This document shows, in pieces, positions 31,268-40,255 of a stretch of DNA of 64,000 bases. Origin of the DNA: Erwinia persicina NBRC 102418 (GTDB lineage: Bacteria > Pseudomonadota > Gammaproteobacteria > Enterobacterales > Enterobacteriaceae); contig NZ_BCTN01000003.1 in NCBI RefSeq assembly GCF_001571305.1, forward strand, positions 124,001 through 188,000. The letters run 5' to 3'. The stretch's first letter is position 1, and the number at the start of each line of letters is the position of its first letter. The notes beneath the pieces were generated by a model that made no database searches, was not told where the DNA came from, and saw only the letters and a program-made list of their open reading frames with translations. The position numbers and the translations under genes are program-made.

Positions 31268-32359
31268 ATGGGATTCAAATGCGGTATTGTGGGCCTGCCA
31301 AACGTCGGGAAATCCACCCTGTTCAATGCGTTAACCAAAGCGGGCATCGAAGCAGCTAACTTCCCGTTCTGTACCATTGAGCCAAATACTGGCGTGGTGC
31401 CCATGCCTGACTCCCGTCTCGATCAGCTGGCGGAGATTGTCAAACCGCAGCGCATTCTGCCCACCACCATGGAATTCGTCGATATCGCCGGCCTGGTGAA
31501 AGGCGCGTCTAAAGGCGAAGGCCTGGGTAACCAGTTCCTGACCAACATCCGTGAAACCGAAGCCATTGGCCACGTGGTGCGCTGCTTCGAGAACGATAAT
31601 ATTATCCATGTGAATAATAAAGTCGACCCGGCTGATGATATTGACACCATCAATACCGAACTGGCGCTGTCTGACCTGGACACCTGTGAACGTGCCCTGC
31701 AGCGCGTGCAGAAGAAAGCCAAAGGCGGCGACAAAGATGCGAAAGCGGAACAGGTTGCCCTGGAGAAGTGTCTGCCGCACCTGGAAAAAGCCGGGATGCT
31801 GCGTGCGCTGGATCTGAGCGATGATGATAAAGCCGCCATCCGCTACCTGAGCTTCCTGACCCTGAAACCTACCATGTATATCGCTAACGTGAACGAGGAC
31901 GGTTTTGAAAATAACCCGTACCTGGACATCGTGCGTGCGATTGCCGAGAAAGAGGGCTCAGTGGTGGTGCCGGTCTGCGCAGCGGTGGAGTCTGATATTG
32001 CCGAGCTGGAAGATGGCGACCGCGAAGAGTTTATGGCGGAACTGGGCATTGAAGAGCCGGGTCTGAACCGCGTGATCCGCGCCGGTTACGCCCTGCTGAA
32101 CCTGCAGACTTACTTCACCGCAGGCGTGAAAGAAGTCCGTGCATGGACGATCCCGGTCGGCGCTACCGCCCCGCAGGCCGCCGGTAAAATCCACACCGAC
32201 TTCGAAAAAGGCTTTATCCGTGCTCAGACCATCGCCTTTGATGACTTCATCACCTACAAGGGTGAACAGGGTGCGAAAGAGGCCGGTAAAATGCGTTCAG
32301 AAGGGAAAGACTACGTGGTCAAAGATGGCGACGTGATGAACTTCCTGTTTAACGTCTGA
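31268..32359 (+). CDS. ychF: Redox-responsive Obg-like ATPase YchF
   Basis: YchF is a ribosome-associated TRAFAC-class P-loop ATPase involved in translation fidelity and oxidative stress responses. The 363-residue product has the P-loop [19 protein letters not shown], switch [20 protein letters not shown], the altered G4 motif NVNE that gives ATP preference, and a C-terminal TGS domain with [15 protein letters not shown]. The ATG at 31268 follows AAGGTGA by eight bases. It is transcribed alone and ends at a rho-independent terminator. Confidence 0.96.
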   Translation: MGFKCGIVGLPNVGKSTLFNALTKAGIEAANFPFCTIEPNTGVVPMPDSRLDQLAEIVKPQRILPTTMEFVDIAGLVKGASKGEGLGNQFLTNIRETEAIGHVVRCFENDNIIHVNNKVDPADDIDTINTELALSDLDTCERALQRVQKKAKGGDKDAKAEQVALEKCLPHLEKAGMLRALDLSDDDKAAIRYLSFLTLKPTMYIANVNEDGFENNPYLDIVRAIAEKEGSVVVPVCAAVESDIAELEDGDREEFMAELGIEEPGLNRVIRAGYALLNLQTYFTAGVKEVRAWTIPVGATAPQAAGKIHTDFEKGFIRAQTIAFDDFITYKGEQGAKEAGKMRSEGKDYVVKDGDVMNFLFNV

Positions 32360-32418
32360 CCCGTTCTTCTGACTGATGGGGCGAGAAAACCCCCTCTTCA
32401 AGGCAGACTGCGACAATC

Positions 32419-32445
32419 AAACCCACGCCACGGCGTGGGTTTTTC
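32419..32445 (+). terminator. Rho-independent terminator of ychF
   Basis: CCCACGCC (32422-32429) and GGCGTGGG (32432-32439) form a perfect 8-bp stem with an AC gap, extended by A-T pairs and followed by TTTTT. Confidence 0.85.
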
Positions 32446-32529
32446 ATTTTATGTCGCACAGCCGCAGCGAATGACGGGTTATGGCCCCGGCGACTCCTCT
32501 CTCCCCTTGCCAGTGTCAGACGCGGATCC

Positions 32530-33375
32530 TTATTCCTTTTCCGACCAGACAATGCGGTACCCCTCACCCGCCTGACGCACCCGGGCAAATCCCGAACGAC
32601 CTAAGTGCATTCCTGCGATGAGGAGATTTTCTCTTACCGCTTGTGCCAGGATTTTTTCCCGCGTTTCTCTGGCCTGAACGGGGTCACAGTCAAAGACAAT
32701 TGAAACCTCAGGACGGGCTGTCTGAATATGGGGATAATGGACAATATCACCCCAGATCAACAGGCATTTACCCTTTGAATCGATGCGAAATCCCGTATGC
32801 CCGGGCGTATGACCCGGCAACCATACCGGGAGAATGCCCTCAGTCACCTCGCCTTTGCCAGTCAGTTGCAGCTTACGGGCATACGCGTCTACTGTCCGGC
32901 GGACGAGAGTAAAATTGCGCTGTCCGCGCTCATTCGCCCTTTTTCGTTGTTCATCATCCTGCCAGTATGCCGCCTCAAGAGGATGAAGATAAAGGTCTGC
33001 CTGCTGAAATACCGGCTGACCTTCAGCATCCAACAGGCCACCAATATGGTCAGGATGAGCATGCGTCAGTAATACGGTATCCACATCATCCGGGCTGATG
33101 GCCGCAGCAGCCAGACTCTCTCTAAGCTGCCCGCCGATGTTATTGAGGCCTCCTGCACCCGCATCGACCAGAATGGTGCGCCCCCTGCCCTGAATAAGAT
33201 ACCCGTTGATATGGATATTGCCGGGTTCAGCGATCTGCGCATTGTCCTGAATCGCCGCCGCTTCTGCTGTCTCAATGCCTGACAGTAAGTCCAGGCTGGC
33301 TGACATGGTGCCATCGCTCAGGGCTGACACCAAAAAATCCCCAATCTGGCGGGTGGGTAAACACGGAATGCTCAT
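32530..33375 (-). CDS. Metallo-beta-lactamase-fold hydrolase
   Basis: The 281-residue product has the MBL-fold metal motif THAHPDHIGG (about residue 103), a second histidine in LPGHTPGHTGF (about 190), the aspartate in IWGDIVHYPH and a terminal histidine in GMHLGRSGF. This is the AHL-lactonase/quinoprotein-like class; AHL lactonase activity is possible but the sequence cannot establish it. There is no Sec signal peptide by eye. It is divergent from a LysR gene, its probable regulator, with 140 bp between the starts. Confidence 0.85.
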   Translation of the reverse strand: MSIPCLPTRQIGDFLVSALSDGTMSASLDLLSGIETAEAAAIQDNAQIAEPGNIHINGYLIQGRGRTILVDAGAGGLNNIGGQLRESLAAAAISPDDVDTVLLTHAHPDHIGGLLDAEGQPVFQQADLYLHPLEAAYWQDDEQRKRANERGQRNFTLVRRTVDAYARKLQLTGKGEVTEGILPVWLPGHTPGHTGFRIDSKGKCLLIWGDIVHYPHIQTARPEVSIVFDCDPVQARETREKILAQAVRENLLIAGMHLGRSGFARVRQAGEGYRIVWSEKE

Positions 33376-33515
33376 AGTGACCTCGGGATAATGATGCTTA
33401 GTGACTTTTACTCACCCTACAGACGCTGCTTACGGTGATAAATCGATATTATTTCAATAAATAGTGACATTATGTCACTGACGGCTCGTCACGCCGATTA
33501 ACAGGGCATTTATCT

Positions 33516-34406
33516 ATGCGCAGTAAAATCCCCAGCACAGCGTCACTGAAAGCCTTTGAGGCCGCAGCCAGGCACGGTCATTTTGCCCGCGCCGCAGAAG
33601 AGTTATCCCTGACGGAAGGTGCCATCAGCCGACAGATTGCCCGCCTGGAGTCTCTGCTCGGTTGCAGGCTGTTTGACCGGACGGGCGCCCGGGTAAAGCT
33701 GAATCCCGTGGGGGCTCGCTATGCCCATCACGTGCGGCAGATCCTTGAACGACTCGAACGGGATACCCAGTACGTAATGGGAATGCCCGAAGGCAGCAGA
33801 ATGCTGGAAATTGCCGTTCTGCCGACGTTTTGCAGCCGCTGGCTTATCCCCCGCCTCACTGGCTTTCACGCGTTATACCCGGACATCATGCTGAATATCG
33901 CGGCAAGAACCGATCCCTTCATTCTCACCGGGAGTGGCTTTGACGCAGCGATACATTTTGAGCATCCCGCCTGGGCAGGCATGCGCATGCACGTTCTGTT
34001 TGAAGAAAAACTGGTGCCGGTGTGCCGCCCCGAGCTGTTAACAGACAGCAATATTTTCAGTCAGTTAAATGCACTGCCCCGCATTCACCGGCGGCAGAAT
34101 CCGGAAGCGTGGCCCCGTTATGCCGGGCAAAGCGGCATTGCTATTGATAATCCGGCGCAGGGTGTCCGGTATGATCTGCATGACATGGCTATCGCTGCCG
34201 CCTTAGCGGGACAGGGGGTGGCGATGGTTCCTCGCATATACGTTGAACAGGAGCTGAAGCGCGGGACCCTCGTTGCGCCCTGGCCGCCATCAGAACATCT
34301 GAGCAAGCGATTTTGTCTGGTAAAGACGGTTGAAACGGGGATCAATGAATCGGCCCTGCATGATTTTGAACGCTGGTTGCAGGCAGAATCATTACTTATG
34401 AGATGA
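33516..34406 (+). CDS. LysR-family regulator, GcvA-like
   Basis: This 296-residue LysR protein begins STASLKAFEAAARHGHFARA, with the helix-turn-helix TEGAISRQIARLESLLGCRL. A C-terminal effector domain of the GcvA/AmpR-type subgroup follows (LEIAVLPTFCSRWLIPRL, GVAMVPRIYVEQEL). The divergent arrangement with the metallo-hydrolase gene at 32530-33375 is the classical LysR target layout. The 140-bp gap contains the AT-rich run ATTATGTCACTG and similar possible half-sites, but I cannot assign the operator. Confidence 0.87.
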   Translation: MRSKIPSTASLKAFEAAARHGHFARAAEELSLTEGAISRQIARLESLLGCRLFDRTGARVKLNPVGARYAHHVRQILERLERDTQYVMGMPEGSRMLEIAVLPTFCSRWLIPRLTGFHALYPDIMLNIAARTDPFILTGSGFDAAIHFEHPAWAGMRMHVLFEEKLVPVCRPELLTDSNIFSQLNALPRIHRRQNPEAWPRYAGQSGIAIDNPAQGVRYDLHDMAIAAALAGQGVAMVPRIYVEQELKRGTLVAPWPPSEHLSKRFCLVKTVETGINESALHDFERWLQAESLLMR

Positions 34407-34475
34407 CCGGGTGGATAGCGTTGTAAGAGGGACAGCAGTCAGTATCATCCCGCGTCGGATATCATCACGACGCCT

Positions 34476-34658
34476 TCAGGTCAGGGGCCAGAAGTTTGAA
34501 TAAGGCATGCATATCGTTAACTCAGAGGTCGGAAAGCGTCTTTTGAAAAACCGGCCTTTATCGACCCACCCGCACAAGGCCAGGTCGCCCTCACTTTCGA
34601 GCACAACCATGGTTTTTCTTCTTTTTCGCCGCCGGACAATTGTGCCCACTTCAATCAT
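34476..34658 (-). CDS. Small DUF2158 (YodC-like) protein
   Basis: The 60-residue product resembles the DUF2158/YodC family, small basic proteins of unknown function: an N-terminal EVGTIVRRRKRRKTMVV, then LALCGWVDKGRFFKRRFP and SELTI, matching the family order VGD-V, C-WFD, FP---L. The last ten residues are unrelated. Its ATG (34658) overlaps the stop of the upstream TetR gene (ATGA at 34655-34658), so the two are translationally coupled. Function is not known; the coupling suggests co-regulation with the TetR protein. Confidence 0.6.
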   Translation of the reverse strand: MIEVGTIVRRRKRRKTMVVLESEGDLALCGWVDKGRFFKRRFPTSELTICMPYSNFWPLT

Positions 34659-35293
34659 GTTGATGCCTTAATCGAAAGATCCGTGTCATTAACAGAGGCG
34701 TTCGAAAGCACTGATCTGACAATAAACTCGTTACACCTTCTGAGGTCGTTAATATCAGGCTGAATTTTTCCGTATACACGCATCCCTTCCAGCATCATAA
34801 AAATGCTCATTGCCATGACTCTGGCATTTTCGTCCTGACGAAAGATTTTCTGTGTCTGACCTTTGCTGAGTATTTTTTCTAACTGATTAATTATGCTGTT
34901 AAATTTACAGGAAACCTTGTATCTGATCTCTTCATCACCCGGTAAAAGTTCACTGGCTGCGGCGATGGTAAAACAGCCCTTCTCTCCATCCGGAGCAGAA
35001 GATAACAGAGCCACAAACCCAAGCATTTCACGCAGTGCAGCCTCGGGTGATAAATGAGCATCACGCGTCACGCCTCTGGAGGCACCCTCATCCATATAGT
35101 GCTGCAATGCGGCAAGATAGATAGCGCGTTTATCCGGATAGAGTTTATAAATGCTGGCACTGGCCAGGCCCGATGCGTTCATAAGATCGGACATTGACGT
35201 CCCCCGATATCCTTTCAGCCAGAAGCATTCCAGCGCAGTATTGAGAAAGTCTTCAGGATCAAATTCCCTGGGTCTGCCAACCGGTGTTTTCAT
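34655..35293 (-). CDS. TetR-family transcriptional regulator
   Basis: The 212-residue product begins GRPREFDPEDFLNTALECFW, with a TetR helix-turn-helix GTSMSDLMNASGLASASIY and the family KLYPDKRAIYLAAL. The C-terminal ligand domain is divergent and helical. The start at 35293 is preceded by CAGGAG-like sequence. A perfect 10-bp palindrome just upstream (35317-35342) is the likely autoregulatory operator. It is followed by the coupled DUF2158-like gene; no transporter or enzyme target is directly adjacent. Confidence 0.87.
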   Translation of the reverse strand: MKTPVGRPREFDPEDFLNTALECFWLKGYRGTSMSDLMNASGLASASIYKLYPDKRAIYLAALQHYMDEGASRGVTRDAHLSPEAALREMLGFVALLSSAPDGEKGCFTIAAASELLPGDEEIRYKVSCKFNSIINQLEKILSKGQTQKIFRQDENARVMAMSIFMMLEGMRVYGKIQPDINDLRRCNEFIVRSVLSNASVNDTDLSIKAST

Positions 35294-35316
35294 CAGATTC
35301 TCCTGTGGTGAAAATC

Positions 35317-35342
35317 AATTGTAGATCGAACAATCTACAATT
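35317..35342. promoter_or_regulatory. Palindromic operator upstream of the TetR gene
   Basis: AATTGTAGAT and ATCTACAATT form a perfect 10-bp inverted repeat around CGAACA, 24 bases before the TetR start codon. Size and placement fit a TetR-family autorepression site. The 290-bp gap up to the next gene (35294-35583) otherwise shows nothing I can name. Confidence 0.7.
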
Positions 35343-35583
35343 AACAACACCAGCACTGAATCTGCTTTAATATCCAGCCTGACTGCGCTGCATTGTTGTC
35401 AACACTACACAGGCAGCTCAGTTTTTCGCTCATGCTGTCACTGCCCGCTTCAGGCTGCGAAGGATCATGAGCGGCCCCTGCAGATGTCGCGGTGCCTTAA
35501 ACTTTGAAAAGCGGAGCGGGCGAGAAATCATCGCATGATGCACCATGAGATGAAGTAAGATTAACGGTTTCAGGGAGGGGATT

Positions 35584-35895
35584 ATGGATGCAGAGCACGC
35601 GGTTGACGTAGTCTGTGCACGGCTGCCTGGAGAAAACACCATCCCGCTAAAAATTCGCAGCAGAAAAGGCGTGTCCGCGGCGGAAGTCAGCGAGCTGTTT
35701 TTGGCTATCGATGTGCTGACTGGTCATTACCGAGGACAGGATACGATCCCGAAAAAGCTGGCACTGGCCTTTGTCGATGTCTATGTGGGATTCAGTGTTG
35801 CCGATACCTTTTATGATCAGGATGAGCTTGAGCGATATGAGGCTATCGGCATTGCGCTTCAGGATAAAGCCTGCGCGTTATTCGACGGGGCCTGA
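35584..35895 (+). CDS. Unidentified 103-residue acidic protein
   Basis: I do not recognise this family. The ATG at 35584 has a very good ribosome site (GGAGGGG) seven bases ahead. The product is acidic and appears alpha-helical, with IRSRKGVSAAEVSELFLAID and a C-terminal FYDQDELERYEAIGIALQDK. It has no signal peptide or membrane segment. It stands alone between a TetR regulator and another unidentified gene, 228 bp upstream of the latter in the same orientation. Size and acidity are compatible with an immunity or adaptor protein, but nothing supports that directly. Confidence 0.6.
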   Translation: MDAEHAVDVVCARLPGENTIPLKIRSRKGVSAAEVSELFLAIDVLTGHYRGQDTIPKKLALAFVDVYVGFSVADTFYDQDELERYEAIGIALQDKACALFDGA

Positions 35896-36123
35896 GACGG
35901 GCCGGCGGGCCTCTCTTCAGCCTGGCAACCTGCCGGACCGGGGTCGGTTTCACCGCAGGTGATCCCCCTGTCTGAGCAACCGTTGACCTTTAACGGCGCC
36001 GGGGATGGCACCCATACAGGTTCCGGTAAGGCTTATTGAAATCGGCCAGGTTGTCATGCACGATTCGGTTGCAGCAGCGCTGGGTTAAACGGTGCAGGTA
36101 CAGGTTTGATACAAGGGTAAGCC

Positions 36124-36750
36124 ATGAGAAGGGAACATCGGATTTATTTTGAAGAGGAGCTGCAAAACGAGCTCAAACATATCGGGCGTCACGCACTGGC
36201 CGTCACCGCCGTTAAGCGGGGCCTGAAATTTCGCTATGAAAAAAAGCTGGTGGCGGAGCTGTCTTTGCAGTATCTGGTCAAGGCGCACGCCTTTGTCCTG
36301 CTCGGGCATGTCTTTGGTGGCCCGCTGTTTGACAGCCTGTCCAAAATAGAAATGCCTTATAAAAGTAACCTGGGCAGTGATGCCTGCTTTTCTTTTACCA
36401 CTTCAGGACGGCAGGATAAAAAGTTCAGTCCCGATATTTACGGGGCGATCGCGGTGCCCCGCCCTGAGCAAGCCAGTGAGGTGTCTGAGCACATCCGGCG
36501 CGTCCTTGAGGAGTACTATATCCCTGTCGTTGTCGGCTGCATCATGCCTTCAGAACGAACGATTGAGGACGTGCTGTATTCCCCGAGAGACTACTCCTAT
36601 CCGGCTGCATTTATTCACTGTGCTCTCACCAGCAACCCGTGCTTATATCATGATGGTATAAAAGAGAAGTTGAGAACCAATAAGAAAATCATTAAAAACA
36701 AAGCTTTTGATTTTGCGCTTTTAGGTATTGAACCCCCGCAGAAGCGTTAA
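36124..36750 (+). CDS. Unidentified 208-residue protein
   Basis: I do not recognise this family. The product starts RREHRIYFEEELQNELKHIG and is mixed alpha/beta, with a hydrophobic VKAHAFVLLGHVFGGPLFDSL segment and IYGAIAVPRPEQASEVSEHI. It then has YYIPVVVGCIMPSE and a lysine-rich tail (EKLRTNKKIIKNKAFDFALLG). No signal peptide is seen. The ribosome site is weak (AAGGG about seven bases ahead). The lysine/asparagine-rich, AT-richer 3' half differs from surrounding genes, which suggests horizontal acquisition. A small hairpin (36750-36767) follows the stop. Confidence 0.6.
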   Translation: MRREHRIYFEEELQNELKHIGRHALAVTAVKRGLKFRYEKKLVAELSLQYLVKAHAFVLLGHVFGGPLFDSLSKIEMPYKSNLGSDACFSFTTSGRQDKKFSPDIYGAIAVPRPEQASEVSEHIRRVLEEYYIPVVVGCIMPSERTIEDVLYSPRDYSYPAAFIHCALTSNPCLYHDGIKEKLRTNKKIIKNKAFDFALLGIEPPQKR

Positions 36751-36798
36751 TGCCGCTTACGCGGCATGAAGAGGCCCCCTGCCCGCGTCAGGATCGGT

Positions 36799-39108
36799 TC
36801 AGGCAGACGCGGGAGGCAATGGGGTGGCGATTTCTCGTGACCGCAGCGTGATGCGTACCGGAGCCGATTTATAAGACGGCGTACCGCTTTCCCTGTCGAT
36901 GTAATCAAGAGGGATTAGCACGTTCGCTTCAGGATAGTAGGCCCCGATCGATCCTCTGGCGATGGCATAGCGGATCACCGTCATGCCTTCCAGACGCATA
37001 CTGTAGCCCTTCACTGCTGACGCCAGGTCCACCACATCGCCGTGTTCAAGCCCCAGGCGGTCAAGATCATCGTCGCACATAAACAGCACATCACGACGGC
37101 CAAACACCCCGCGATAGCGATCGTCAAGGGCATAGATGGTCGTATTGTACTGGTCGTGGCTGCGCAGCGTGATGAGACGCAGCACGTTGTCACCCGGCAC
37201 AGACAGGTCTTCATGCGTCCCCTGATAAACCGAAAATATCGCTTTACCGCTCGGGGTCGGCCAGATGCGATCCCGGGGCGGCAGCGGCATCTGGAAGCCG
37301 CCGGGTTCCCGTATACGCGCGTTGTAATCCTCAAAGCCGGGAATGGTTTTTTCAATCAGATCGCGGATAAGACTGTAATCGGCAATCAGCGCATCCCATG
37401 CCACTTTCGTGCCCGGCAGCGCCGCTTTGGCCATTCCGGCGACAATGGCCGGTTCCGATCGCAGCAGCGGCGACGCTGGCTTCAGCTTGCCAGAAGACGC
37501 ATGCACCATAGACATGGAGTCTTCCACGGTGACGGACTGGCGGGTGCCGTCCTGCTCATCAAGTTCGGTGCGCCCGAGGCAAGGCAGCAGCAACGTTTCT
37601 TTCCCGGTCAGAAGGTGCGTGCGGTTCAGCTTGGTGCCGATGTGCACGCTGAGTTCAAGCTCCCGCATCGCCGGGAAGCTCACCCCGGAATCGGGCAGCG
37701 CCACGGCAAAATTGCCGCCGAGGCAAATCAGCGCTTTAGACCGCCGATCCACGATGGCCTTCATTGCCTGCACCGCATCGTGACCGTGGTGCGACGGGGG
37801 AGTAAATCCGAACACCTTCTCAAGCTTACTGAGAAAATCAGCAGAGGGCTTCTCCGTGATCCCCACCGTGCGGTTACCCTGCACGTTGGAGTGACCGCGC
37901 AGCGGACAGACCCCGGCGCCGGGCTTGCCCATGTTGCCGCGTAACAGCAGCAGATTAACCAGCAGACGCACGTTGTCGGTGCCACGGTTATGCTGAGTGA
38001 TGCCCATTCCGTAGGTCAGGATGGTGGCATTCGACTTCACGTAAGCCTGGGCCACCTGACTGAGTTCCGCCTGCGTCAGGCCCGACTCAAGCTCCACCGA
38101 AGCCCAGGACGTGGCCTCGATGTCAGCCGCAAACTGCGCAAAACCGTCGGTATGCTCGCGGATAAAGGCGTGATCCAGCGCCGCGCCGGTCGCGTCCTCA
38201 ATCGCCAGCACGGCTTTGGCGATGCCCTTCAGCGCGGCCGAGTCACCACCGGCGCGAACCAGATAGTACGTGGAGGCAATATCGGTTGAGCTGTTGGTAG
38301 CCATCTCCATGACATTTTGCGGATCGGCAAAGCGCTCCAGTGCGCGTTCACGCATCGGGTTGAAGACGATGATGGGGACGCCACGGCGCGCCAGCTCGTG
38401 CAGCGTCCCCATCATGCGTGGATGATTGGTCCCCGGATTGTGTCCAAAGGAGAGGATCAGCTCTGCGCTGTCGAAGTCATCCAGGGAAACCGTGCCCTTG
38501 CCGATACCAATCGACTGAGGCAGGCCGACGCTGGTGGCTTCATGGCACATGTTTGAGCAATCCGGGAAATTGTTGGTGCCGTACTCGCGGGCAAACAGCT
38601 GAAACAGATAAGCCGCCTCGTTTGACGCCCGTCCGGAGGTGTAAAACTCCACCTCGTCCGGCTGCAGCGCCGCCAGTTTTTCAGCAATAATCGTGAAGGC
38701 GTCATCCCAGCTGAGCGCGTTAAAGGTATCGGCGTCGCGGTTATAGCGCATCGGCGTGGTCAATCTGCCGTACCCTTCCAGCTCAAAGTCTGTTCGTGCC
38801 AGCAGCGATGTCACGGTATTTTCAGCAAAAAACGCCGGCGTAACGCGTTTAGTCGTGGCTTCCCACGTCACAGCTTTAGCGCCATTTTCACAGAACTGGA
38901 AGGTGGATTGATGATCCTTATCTGGCCAGGCGCAGCCGGGGCAGTCAAAACCATCAGGCTGATTGGTGCGCATCAGCGTGGGCGGCGCTTTCAGGGTATC
39001 CATCTGATTTTTTACGGCAATGGCCGTCGCTTTCAGGGCGCCCCAGCCGCCTGCGGGGCCATCATAGGGATGGACGCCTGGCACGGTACGGTGTGTTTTT
39101 TTGCTCAT
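36799..39108 (-). CDS. ydeP: FdhF/YdeP-family molybdopterin oxidoreductase
   Basis: YdeP-type proteins are formate-dehydrogenase-alpha-like molybdenum enzymes; in E. coli ydeP belongs to the EvgA acid-resistance regulon. The 769-residue product has the YdeP-specific N-terminus with GFDCPGCAWPD and no canonical CxxCxxxC iron-sulfur motif. Molybdopterin-binding segments include EFYTSGRASNEAAYLFQLFA, SFGHNPGTNHPRMMG and RGHSNVQGNRTVGI. The C-terminal molybdopterin dinucleotide domain includes LITLRSHDQYNTTIYALDDR. No signal peptide is seen, so it is cytoplasmic. It is monocistronic. The physiological substrate is unknown. Confidence 0.9.
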   Translation of the reverse strand: MSKKTHRTVPGVHPYDGPAGGWGALKATAIAVKNQMDTLKAPPTLMRTNQPDGFDCPGCAWPDKDHQSTFQFCENGAKAVTWEATTKRVTPAFFAENTVTSLLARTDFELEGYGRLTTPMRYNRDADTFNALSWDDAFTIIAEKLAALQPDEVEFYTSGRASNEAAYLFQLFAREYGTNNFPDCSNMCHEATSVGLPQSIGIGKGTVSLDDFDSAELILSFGHNPGTNHPRMMGTLHELARRGVPIIVFNPMRERALERFADPQNVMEMATNSSTDIASTYYLVRAGGDSAALKGIAKAVLAIEDATGAALDHAFIREHTDGFAQFAADIEATSWASVELESGLTQAELSQVAQAYVKSNATILTYGMGITQHNRGTDNVRLLVNLLLLRGNMGKPGAGVCPLRGHSNVQGNRTVGITEKPSADFLSKLEKVFGFTPPSHHGHDAVQAMKAIVDRRSKALICLGGNFAVALPDSGVSFPAMRELELSVHIGTKLNRTHLLTGKETLLLPCLGRTELDEQDGTRQSVTVEDSMSMVHASSGKLKPASPLLRSEPAIVAGMAKAALPGTKVAWDALIADYSLIRDLIEKTIPGFEDYNARIREPGGFQMPLPPRDRIWPTPSGKAIFSVYQGTHEDLSVPGDNVLRLITLRSHDQYNTTIYALDDRYRGVFGRRDVLFMCDDDLDRLGLEHGDVVDLASAVKGYSMRLEGMTVIRYAIARGSIGAYYPEANVLIPLDYIDRESGTPSYKSAPVRITLRSREIATPLPPASA

Positions 39109-39322
39109 GACGACTCCGGGCTCACATAAAGGAAATCAACGGCGCTACCGCGCCTGCGGGTGTGGTGACCTGAGAAAAACAATGTCAAAAGTGAAGCCTG
39201 GGCCTGAATACGCCTTCTTCTGATGTTGAATTTGTAAATTAAAAGTAGCAAAAAAAAACCGATGGCCGGCTCTGGTTAGCAACTGGTTACGTTTTTCTTC
39301 CTTTTGAACGGGAAGAGAGACG

Positions 39323-39463
39323 ACGCTGGAAAGCACCGTTCGTTATCTGGGTATTAAAGCCGGTGATGCGGGGCATTTTCTGAACCGATTGCCGTCCAGG
39401 GATCAGGGCTGCTTCCGCAGCCCTGTGCCAACACGGGTCAGTGATGACGTTATGTTGTGTTAA
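39323..39463 (+). pseudogene. Remnant of a tyrosine site-specific integrase (C-terminal fragment)
   Basis: In this frame the sequence encodes TLESTVRYLGIKAGDA, which closely matches the end of a widespread enterobacterial integrase family whose proteins finish with LGHTKLESTVRYLGIEVDDA. It includes the catalytic tyrosine. The upstream part is missing: an in-frame stop occurs seven codons before. The downstream residues to the stop at 39463 do not resemble the family. It lies in the 351-bp gap between ydeP and the next TetR gene (39109-39459) and suggests a decayed mobile element. Confidence 0.6.
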
Positions 39464-40080
39464 TCCACCGTGCGCAGAGCATGGGCATCCCAGGCTTTCA
39501 TGGCGGATGATACCGCAGCATCAAGCTCTTCACCCGGTGTCCCGTCGCGTGCTTCTGTGGAGAGTCCGGTTTCAAAACTGTGCAGACAGGCGGCCAGTGC
39601 GCTTGCATTGGTGTCCGCAGCCAGTTCACCCGCCTCTTTTGCTCGCCTCACACAGCGCAGAAACCCCTCCCTTGTGCGTGCGCGTCGTCCTGCCAGAAGC
39701 TGGCGGATATGCTCGTGCCCCGGCGAACAGGTGTTAACGGATAAGGCGATAAGACAGCCGCTGGGATGCCCCGGTTCTGTCTGCATTTTTGCTGAACAAC
39801 GCAGCGCCCGTTCCACGGCCTCGCGCGGGCCAAGCCTGTCGTCCCACAGGCAGTCGTTAACCTGACCATAGGTCGACATATAGCATTCAATCACCTCTTC
39901 AAACAACGCTTCTTTAGAGCCAAACGCCGCATAAAAGCTGGGTGCGGTGATGCCGTTGCCGAGGTTCGCCTTCAGCAGGGCAAGCGAGGTGGACTCGAAG
40001 CCGTGCTGCCAGAAAAGGTACATCGCCTGACGAATTGCCTCGTCCCGGTCGAAGGTACGCGGACGTCCCATCTGTGCCAT
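39460..40080 (-). CDS. TetR-family transcriptional regulator
   Basis: The 206-residue product begins GRPRTFDRDEAIRQAMYLFW, with HTH TSLALLKANLGNGITAPSFY followed by AAFGSKEALFEEVI. The C-terminal domain, with GCLIALSVNTCSPGHEHIR, resembles the TetR_C group that controls efflux pumps. I chose ATG 40080, preceded by AGGAAG; the open frame extends 23 codons further without similarity. It is divergent from an MFS exporter, with shared repeats in the intergenic region, so it is the likely repressor of that exporter. Confidence 0.88.
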   Translation of the reverse strand: MAQMGRPRTFDRDEAIRQAMYLFWQHGFESTSLALLKANLGNGITAPSFYAAFGSKEALFEEVIECYMSTYGQVNDCLWDDRLGPREAVERALRCSAKMQTEPGHPSGCLIALSVNTCSPGHEHIRQLLAGRRARTREGFLRCVRRAKEAGELAADTNASALAACLHSFETGLSTEARDGTPGEELDAAVSSAMKAWDAHALRTVD

Positions 40081-40111
40081 ATCGCTTCCTGATTTTGCCA
40101 GTGTCACATAA

Positions 40112-40185
40112 ATACTAATCGATACAGATATCCTTGACAACCTGCACACTGACCTATAGCGTTACACATAAATACCAATCGGTAT
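40112..40185. promoter_or_regulatory. Paired operator-like repeats and promoter between TetR and MFS genes
   Basis: ATACTAATCGATAC (40112-40125) and ATACCAATCGGTAT (40172-40185) are two copies of one imperfect palindrome spaced exactly 60 bp apart. Between them TTGACA (40134-40139) with TATAGC (40155-40160) or TAGCGT (40157-40162) could form the MFS promoter. TetR binding at both sites would cover both divergent promoters. Confidence 0.6.
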
Positions 40186-40255
40186 ATATGTAATAGCAGA
40201 AACACCCTGTATGGACTGTTTCCGCTATTTTTAGTCATCCCAAGAAGGACTCAAC

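Noticed and set aside
32530..34406. Quorum-quenching AHL lactonase locus
   Set aside because: The MBL-fold motif alone is shared by many hydrolases; no luxI/luxR gene is near, so a specific lactonase call is not justified.
37042..37944. 300-codon plus-strand open frame inside ydeP
   Set aside because: It is antisense to a well-conserved molybdoenzyme, has no ribosome site and a His/Arg/Gln-rich composition typical of high-GC antisense frames.
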